A DNA stretch of 9,656 nt from Prolixibacteraceae bacterium UBA5740 (lineage in GTDB: Bacteria; Bacteroidota; Bacteroidia; Bacteroidales; Prolixibacteraceae). Positions 5,303 to 9,656 of this stretch are shown here, in pieces. The stretch lies in the NCBI GenBank assembly GCA_002419285.1, contig DIFU01000061.1, positions 3,309-12,964 on the forward strand, in the 5' to 3' direction. The notes below the pieces were generated by a model. The model was not told where the DNA came from, made no database searches, and saw only the letters and a program-made list of their open reading frames with translations. Both the position numbers and the translations under genes were made by a program. Each line of letters starts with the position of its first letter. Positions within the stretch are counted from its first letter, which is position 1.

Positions 5303-8002
5303 ATGATCAGGCTCAGCCTGATATTTCTTTTTATACAACTAACCTGCCGTTCCCAGGCCCAGGATATTTCTGATATCAAGATCACAGGGCGCTATGGGGG
5401 GTTGTCAGCCACCGAATTCTTCAATAAGGTTAGCGATTCCCATGGTATCCGTTTTTTCTTCAAGGCTGAATGGGTCGATACCATTTCGGTTCACCGTGAT
5501 TTTGACCAGACCCCGCTGGTGCAGGCCCTTAATTCAATTTTTCAGAACAGGAATATTACCTGGCGTATTTTTCAGGACCATTCCATCATACTTTTCCCGA
5601 TTCCCGAAAGCGACCGCCAGAAGTATGTCGATGCATTGCAGCTTCTGGTAATTGGAAATCCGCTCAATGAGGGCAGATACAAGACTGCGGTTCTGGAAGG
5701 GCGAATCGTGGATGGAAAAACCGGTGATCCCCTTCCAGGGGCTGTTATCCTCGATGTCAGAAACAATAAGGGATCTTCGACTGACCGTGGGGGGTATTTC
5801 ACCATGGAACTTCCGACAGGGGAACATCAGCTTCAGTTTTCTTACCTGGGATATCAGCCAGTTAACCAAAGGATAAGGTTGATAGAGAATGGATATGCCG
5901 AAATTGAGATATTTGAGGAAAGCCATAATATTGCCGAGGTAACCGTAACTGGCGAATCGGCTGATCTTCCAAAAGCACAGATGAGCCTGATCAGGATGGA
6001 AGTGAGGAAAATCAAGGACTTGCCTGCCCTGATGGGAGAAGTGGATGTCATGCGGGGTATGACCATGCAGGCCGGGGTTCAGTCTGTCAGTGAACTTTCT
6101 TCGGGATTTAATGTCAGGGGTGGCAATACCGACCAGAACCTTTTGCTCATCAACGGCAGTCCGGTGTTTAATAGCTCTCACCTGTTTGGTTTTCTTTCAC
6201 TGATCAATCCCGACCTTGTAGACAATGTAAGGATGTTCAAAGGGGGGATGCCAGCCCGCTATGGCGAACGGGTAGCATCGGTGATGGAAGTGGAACTGAA
6301 GGATGGAAATACTGAAACCATGCGGGTGTCGGGTGGCCTGGGGATCATCAATTCCCGTTTGGCTTTTGATGGTCCGGTTTCCGGAAATAAAAAACTGACA
6401 TTAAATATGGGCGGCCGCAGCTCCTATACTAATTGGGTTCTTCGGGAAATTCCAAATCCCGATATATCGCAAAGCACCACCGGATTTTACGACCTGGCAG
6501 GGAAGCTTACATACAGGTTTAATCCCCATAACCGTATCAGCGGAATGGGTTACTATAGCCATGATGAATTCAGTACCAGCGCCAATACCATCATGAATTA
6601 CGGTAGCCTGTTGGCCGGAGTCCAGGTACGAAACCGTCTGTCGGAAAAAATGACCGCCGAAGGAGGAATTTCGTTCAGTCAATATGACTATTTGCTTACC
6701 GATATGGCGAAGGATGTGGCGGAACTTGCCTATGACCTTTCAAACCGAATGCAATATGGGGCCTTTAAATATAACGTCAGGTTCAGGCCCGATGAAAGAC
6801 ATACCCTGGAAGCCGGAGTCAACCTGGTTGGTTACAGGATTGATCCGGGAGAAGTCAGGGGAGTTGTCAATCCATCACTCATTGCGAACCAGAAACTGGA
6901 TGAGGAGAAGGCCATGGAATGGGCCGGATACCTGGGTGATGATTTTGCCATTACCCCGCAGTTGTCGGTTTCGGCCGGTATCCGTTATAGTGGATTCTCG
7001 GCCCTGGGATCTCCTGTTGTTTACCTTTATGACCCCGACCGTCCCAAATCCCCGCAGTCGGTCATCGACAGTCTCAGGTTTGAGCCGGGGGAAGTGGTGA
7101 AAACTTATGGCAATATTGAGCCAAGAGTCATGATACGATACGAACTACCTACAGGTAGTGCCTTCAAACTGAATTTACAGAGAATCAGTCAGTATGTTTT
7201 TCAAATCAGCAACAATGCCGTAATTTCCCCTGCCGAAAGCTGGAAGATGAGCGATTACCACCTGGAACCCCTGATTAGTGACCAAATCGCCATAGGATTT
7301 GAAAGCCAGGCCTTTAAACAGGAATTCGAGCTATCGCTGGAGGCATATTACAAAAAACTCCAAAACCTGATTGAATACAAGAACGGTGCACAGTTACTGA
7401 TGAATCCCCATGTCGAAACAAGCCTGATACCGTCGGATGGTTATTCGGCTGGGATTGAGCTTCAGGCCCGAAAGAATTATGGCCGGCTCACGGGTTGGGC
7501 TAATTATACATTCTCAAGAACCATGCGCCGGACCAACTCTGACCTTGAAGAAGAAAGATTGTGGAATGGGAATTACTACCCTTCCATTTACGACAAGCCT
7601 CACGACTTCTCGATGGTAGCTACCTATAATATCAGCCGTAGATGGCGGTTTACGGGTAACTTCGTCTATGTCTCAGGGAGGCCTGTAACTCTCCCTGAAT
7701 TGCAGTATTCCTATGCCGGGGAGTCATTGATTTATTATTCGGAGAGAAATAAGTACAGGATGCCTTCCTATCATCGGCTTGATGTTTCCATCACTTTGGA
7801 TGAAAACCTCCGGAAAAAGAGAATGTGGAAGGGAAGCTGGACATTGTCGGTTTACAACCTTTATGGCCGGAACAATCCATACTCAGTCTATTACCGGAAG
7901 ACCATGCCAACAATGGATAATGGATACAGACTCTATAGCCTGTTCAAACTTTCCGTCATTGGGGTTCCCATTCCGTCACTAACCTATAATTTTAAGTTTT
8001 GA
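5303..8002 (+). CDS. TonB-dependent outer-membrane receptor with STN and carboxypeptidase-regulatory domains
   Basis: From the ATG at 5303 this is an 899-residue outer-membrane transporter. Domains in order: signal peptide 1-18 or 1-19 (ending SQA before QD); STN domain about 22-100 (ISDIKITGRYGGLSATEFF, with ITWRIFQDHSIILFP at its end); carboxypeptidase-regulatory-like beta sandwich about 131-214 (LEGRIVDGKTGDPLPGAVIL, GYFTMELPTGEHQLQFSYLG); plug about 222-335 (GFNVRGGNTDQNLLLING, MFKGGMPARYGERVASVMEV); and a beta-barrel to the C-terminal YNFKF. STN domains usually pass a signal to a periplasmic partner such as a FecR-type anti-sigma factor, but no FecR is in the window. A TTG at 5201 is in frame and would add 34 residues, but the sequence after the 5303 ATG is a clean signal peptide, so I prefer that start. 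This receptor type pairs with DUF4249 lipoproteins, as here, and differs from SusC (no SusD follows). The substrate is unknown. Confidence 0.92.
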   Translation: MIRLSLIFLFIQLTCRSQAQDISDIKITGRYGGLSATEFFNKVSDSHGIRFFFKAEWVDTISVHRDFDQTPLVQALNSIFQNRNITWRIFQDHSIILFPIPESDRQKYVDALQLLVIGNPLNEGRYKTAVLEGRIVDGKTGDPLPGAVILDVRNNKGSSTDRGGYFTMELPTGEHQLQFSYLGYQPVNQRIRLIENGYAEIEIFEESHNIAEVTVTGESADLPKAQMSLIRMEVRKIKDLPALMGEVDVMRGMTMQAGVQSVSELSSGFNVRGGNTDQNLLLINGSPVFNSSHLFGFLSLINPDLVDNVRMFKGGMPARYGERVASVMEVELKDGNTETMRVSGGLGIINSRLAFDGPVSGNKKLTLNMGGRSSYTNWVLREIPNPDISQSTTGFYDLAGKLTYRFNPHNRISGMGYYSHDEFSTSANTIMNYGSLLAGVQVRNRLSEKMTAEGGISFSQYDYLLTDMAKDVAELAYDLSNRMQYGAFKYNVRFRPDERHTLEAGVNLVGYRIDPGEVRGVVNPSLIANQKLDEEKAMEWAGYLGDDFAITPQLSVSAGIRYSGFSALGSPVVYLYDPDRPKSPQSVIDSLRFEPGEVVKTYGNIEPRVMIRYELPTGSAFKLNLQRISQYVFQISNNAVISPAESWKMSDYHLEPLISDQIAIGFESQAFKQEFELSLEAYYKKLQNLIEYKNGAQLLMNPHVETSLIPSDGYSAGIELQARKNYGRLTGWANYTFSRTMRRTNSDLEEERLWNGNYYPSIYDKPHDFSMVATYNISRRWRFTGNFVYVSGRPVTLPELQYSYAGESLIYYSERNKYRMPSYHRLDVSITLDENLRKKRMWKGSWTLSVYNLYGRNNPYSVYYRKTMPTMDNGYRLYSLFKLSVIGVPIPSLTYNFKF

Positions 8003-8004
8003 GG

Positions 8005-9084
8005 ATGGCAAGATCAATCATAACCGCATTTTTTCTGGCCGCCTTAATCTGGTCGTGCGAAGAAATCTATCAGCCTGAATTAGAGGAAATGGAAAATCTT
8101 CTCGTGGTTGAGGCGCGATTTGTATCGGGGCAGCCCGGGCAGGTCGTCAGATTGTACCGGACAGTCAATTTCAATGATCCTTATGGAGTTTACCCAAGGA
8201 TATCCAATGCTGCAGTCAAGCTGGTAGATAGCCAGGGAAATTCTTTCCCTTTTGCCGGACAGGGCGATGGACATTATTACCTTGCCAATGAACTGGACGA
8301 TGAGGAATCATATAAGCTGGCCATTTCCCTCGACGGCAAGGAATATGAATCGGCATACCAAACGGTGCCTGTGCTTTCGGAAATCGATTCGGTTTATGCC
8401 CAATATATGGAGAAAATTGTCCCTTCGGGAACAGACCAGGCCGCAGATGATCTCGGACGACTGAGGGGTTTTCAGTTGTATGCTGACATTGGCCGGGATG
8501 AGGGCACATCCTTCTACCGATTCACCCACCGACTGATCGCACAATATTCCTATAACATCAATAAGCCGGTGAATGGTATTCCAACTGATATCACTGTTTT
8601 TGCATGGCAATCCATGACGCCGGGCGGAATTTTTAATATTGCCTCTCCGCCTGAATATTCGTCCGAAAGCGGCATAGTGAAGCATCCGCTGGTATTCCTG
8701 AATCGCGACTATACCATTCAAAAGGAGGATACCACAACCTATTTTCAGGGATGGATAAGCATTACCTCACAAATGGCCATTTCAGAAGAAACCTGGCGAT
8801 ATTACAGAGACTTGAACCGTCAGCTAACAGCGGGTGACAAACTCTTTGATCCGATGCATACCCAGGCAAGGGGAAATTTGAAGTGCGTGACAGATCCTTC
8901 CGAAATGGTCCTTGGAAATTTTGAAATATCGAGAATGAAGGAAACCCGGTACTTTTTGATTTCTCCCGGAAATGAAAATTTCCTTTTGAAAAAAATTCCG
9001 GTTCATTACTGGATTCCGGACAACGGTTCAGTCGAGTCGGTACCCCCCGAATGGTGGGAAAGCAGATCAAAAACCTATCCCTGA
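8005..9084 (+). CDS. DUF4249-type lipoprotein, partner of the TonB receptor
   Basis: A 359-residue lipoprotein: hydrophobic signal MARSIITAFFLAALIWSC with Cys18 as the lipidation site, followed by acidic Glu-Glu. The N-terminal part (ENLLVVEARFVSGQPGQVVR, then LYRTVNFND) fits the beta-sandwich start of DUF4249 proteins. The C-terminal part (about 247-312) has the family pattern: a GWISITSQMAISEETWRYY segment, GDKLFDP, RGNLKCVTDPSEMVLGNFEIS. The family's role is not established; by analogy with SusD it may be a surface lid or substrate-binding partner of the receptor (inference). The ATG lies 2 bases after the receptor stop, so the two are surely co-transcribed and probably coupled. A TTG at 7999 overlapping the receptor stop would add only two residues and is less likely. 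About 38 bases separate it from the next gene. Confidence 0.85.
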   Translation: MARSIITAFFLAALIWSCEEIYQPELEEMENLLVVEARFVSGQPGQVVRLYRTVNFNDPYGVYPRISNAAVKLVDSQGNSFPFAGQGDGHYYLANELDDEESYKLAISLDGKEYESAYQTVPVLSEIDSVYAQYMEKIVPSGTDQAADDLGRLRGFQLYADIGRDEGTSFYRFTHRLIAQYSYNINKPVNGIPTDITVFAWQSMTPGGIFNIASPPEYSSESGIVKHPLVFLNRDYTIQKEDTTTYFQGWISITSQMAISEETWRYYRDLNRQLTAGDKLFDPMHTQARGNLKCVTDPSEMVLGNFEISRMKETRYFLISPGNENFLLKKIPVHYWIPDNGSVESVPPEWWESRSKTYP

Positions 9085-9122
9085 TTGGCAATTCAGTGAT
9101 CAATGAGAAAGAATATTGAGAA

Positions 9123-9656
9123 ATGAGGTATTATAGATTAAAAATAAAGCTTGCAATGACCGGTTTCGGGAGGTATGGTTTGATTCTCTGGATTACGTTG
9201 ATGCTTTTTATGACATCACCCGGACATCTGAGAGCGGATACAGGCAGTACCGTGCTTTTTACAGATCGTACCTGGGCATTGTCAGGAGATACAATTTGGT
9301 TTAGTGTCTCCTGGGCAGGTGATGTCATTACCATGGGGAACGTATTGCACATTCAGCTTGAGAACATGTCAAATGAAGTTGTTGCAGGGGTCATGGTTAC
9401 CGCCGAAAACGGAAGGGGATCCGGCTACATCCCTGTACCTGACTCTCTGACCACTGGAATTTATTGGCTGAGAGGCTATTCGGGTTATATGCGAAATGAT
9501 GAATCTTCCTCGGTATTAAGCAGGTTGATTACCGTATTTCATCGATTCGACAGGGATATTCAGGGAATCATGGTTCCAGTCCACATTTCACCTGTTACTG
9601 CAACGGGTGCTGAAGACCTGTTGAAACTCCGTTTGCACCAGGACACATGTACCCAG
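9123..9656 (+). CDS. Secreted MG2-like (macroglobulin-type) protein, N-terminal part (cut by window edge)
   Basis: An open frame of 178 codons runs from the ATG at 9123 to the right edge with no stop. Residues 1-38 are a basic then hydrophobic signal (ILWITLMLFMTSPGHLRA). The mature part starts with LFTDRTWALSGDTIWFSVSW (45-64), then LHIQLENMSNEVV, and GYIPVPDSLTTGIYWLRGYS (101-120) followed by GYMRND. This order (GDTIWF, a strand pair naming the part, then PDSL-x-GIYWLRGY) matches the MG2-like first domain of large Bacteroidota proteins related in fold to alpha-2-macroglobulin, often found with TonB receptor genes. The full protein is probably several hundred residues longer, and its function is not known. 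An in-frame ATG at 9156 is an alternative start that still gives a signal peptide. It follows the DUF4249 gene closely and belongs to the same operon. Confidence 0.72.
   Translation, partial: MRYYRLKIKLAMTGFGRYGLILWITLMLFMTSPGHLRADTGSTVLFTDRTWALSGDTIWFSVSWAGDVITMGNVLHIQLENMSNEVVAGVMVTAENGRGSGYIPVPDSLTTGIYWLRGYSGYMRNDESSSVLSRLITVFHRFDRDIQGIMVPVHISPVTATGAEDLLKLRLHQDTCTQ

Noticed and set aside
5534..6181. 215-codon open frame on the minus strand inside the receptor gene
   Set aside because: It lies wholly antisense to a well-supported TonB receptor, has no recognisable domain, and its composition is what antisense frames of such genes give.
5303..9084. SusC/SusD polysaccharide-utilisation pair
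   Set aside because: The lipoprotein has DUF4249 features rather than SusD repeats, and no glycoside hydrolase is present in the window.
9103..9126. Seven-codon frame (MRKNIEK) whose stop overlaps the ATG at 9123
   Set aside because: It is too short to support as a gene. The ATGA overlap is interesting but easily arises by chance in A-rich sequence.

Overview
The window is about 9.7 kb of a Bacteroidota chromosome (class-level guess: Bacteroidia or a relative). The evidence is the gene content: an ECF sigma factor coupled to a membrane-anchored beta-barrel protein, a TonB receptor with STN and carboxypeptidase-regulatory domains next to a DUF4249-type lipoprotein, and an MG2-like protein. 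Short A/T-rich translation leaders without strong Shine-Dalgarno sites also fit. Base composition looks even along the window. I see no tRNA, rRNA, CRISPR array, insertion sequence or other mobile element.

Layout. (1) 1-288, minus strand: the N-terminal third or less of a serpin lipoprotein, cut by the window edge. (2) 289-477: a divergent control region in which an 8-bp inverted repeat carries the same promoter-like pattern, ACGCAACC-N17-RTCT, facing each way. (3) 478-1038 and 1035-2417, plus strand: an ECF sigma factor and a 460-residue protein overlapping by ATGA. The second protein combines a cytoplasmic, anti-sigma-like N-terminus, one transmembrane helix and a C-terminal outer-membrane beta-barrel domain. 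(4) 2448-5009, minus strand, convergent with the sigma operon: a secreted 853-residue M14-type zinc carboxypeptidase with a C-terminal amidotransferase-like fold. (5) 5010-5302: a second divergent control region, containing a third copy of the GCAACC-N17-RTC pattern and an inverted repeat. (6) 5303-8002, 8005-9084 and 9123-edge, plus strand: an operon of TonB-dependent receptor, DUF4249 lipoprotein and the start of a secreted MG2-like protein, the last cut by the window edge.

How they may work together. What is seen is a sigma factor gene sharing a symmetric control region with a serpin, and the same sequence pattern recurring upstream of the TonB-DUF4249-MG2-like operon. My inference is a small cell-envelope regulon: the ECF sigma factor, possibly held by the membrane/beta-barrel protein, would autoregulate and switch on the serpin and the receptor operon. 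The M14 peptidase sits between them without a clear copy of the pattern and may be an independent gene. The three-gene receptor cassette is a recurrent but poorly characterised Bacteroidota arrangement whose substrate cannot be read from the sequence.
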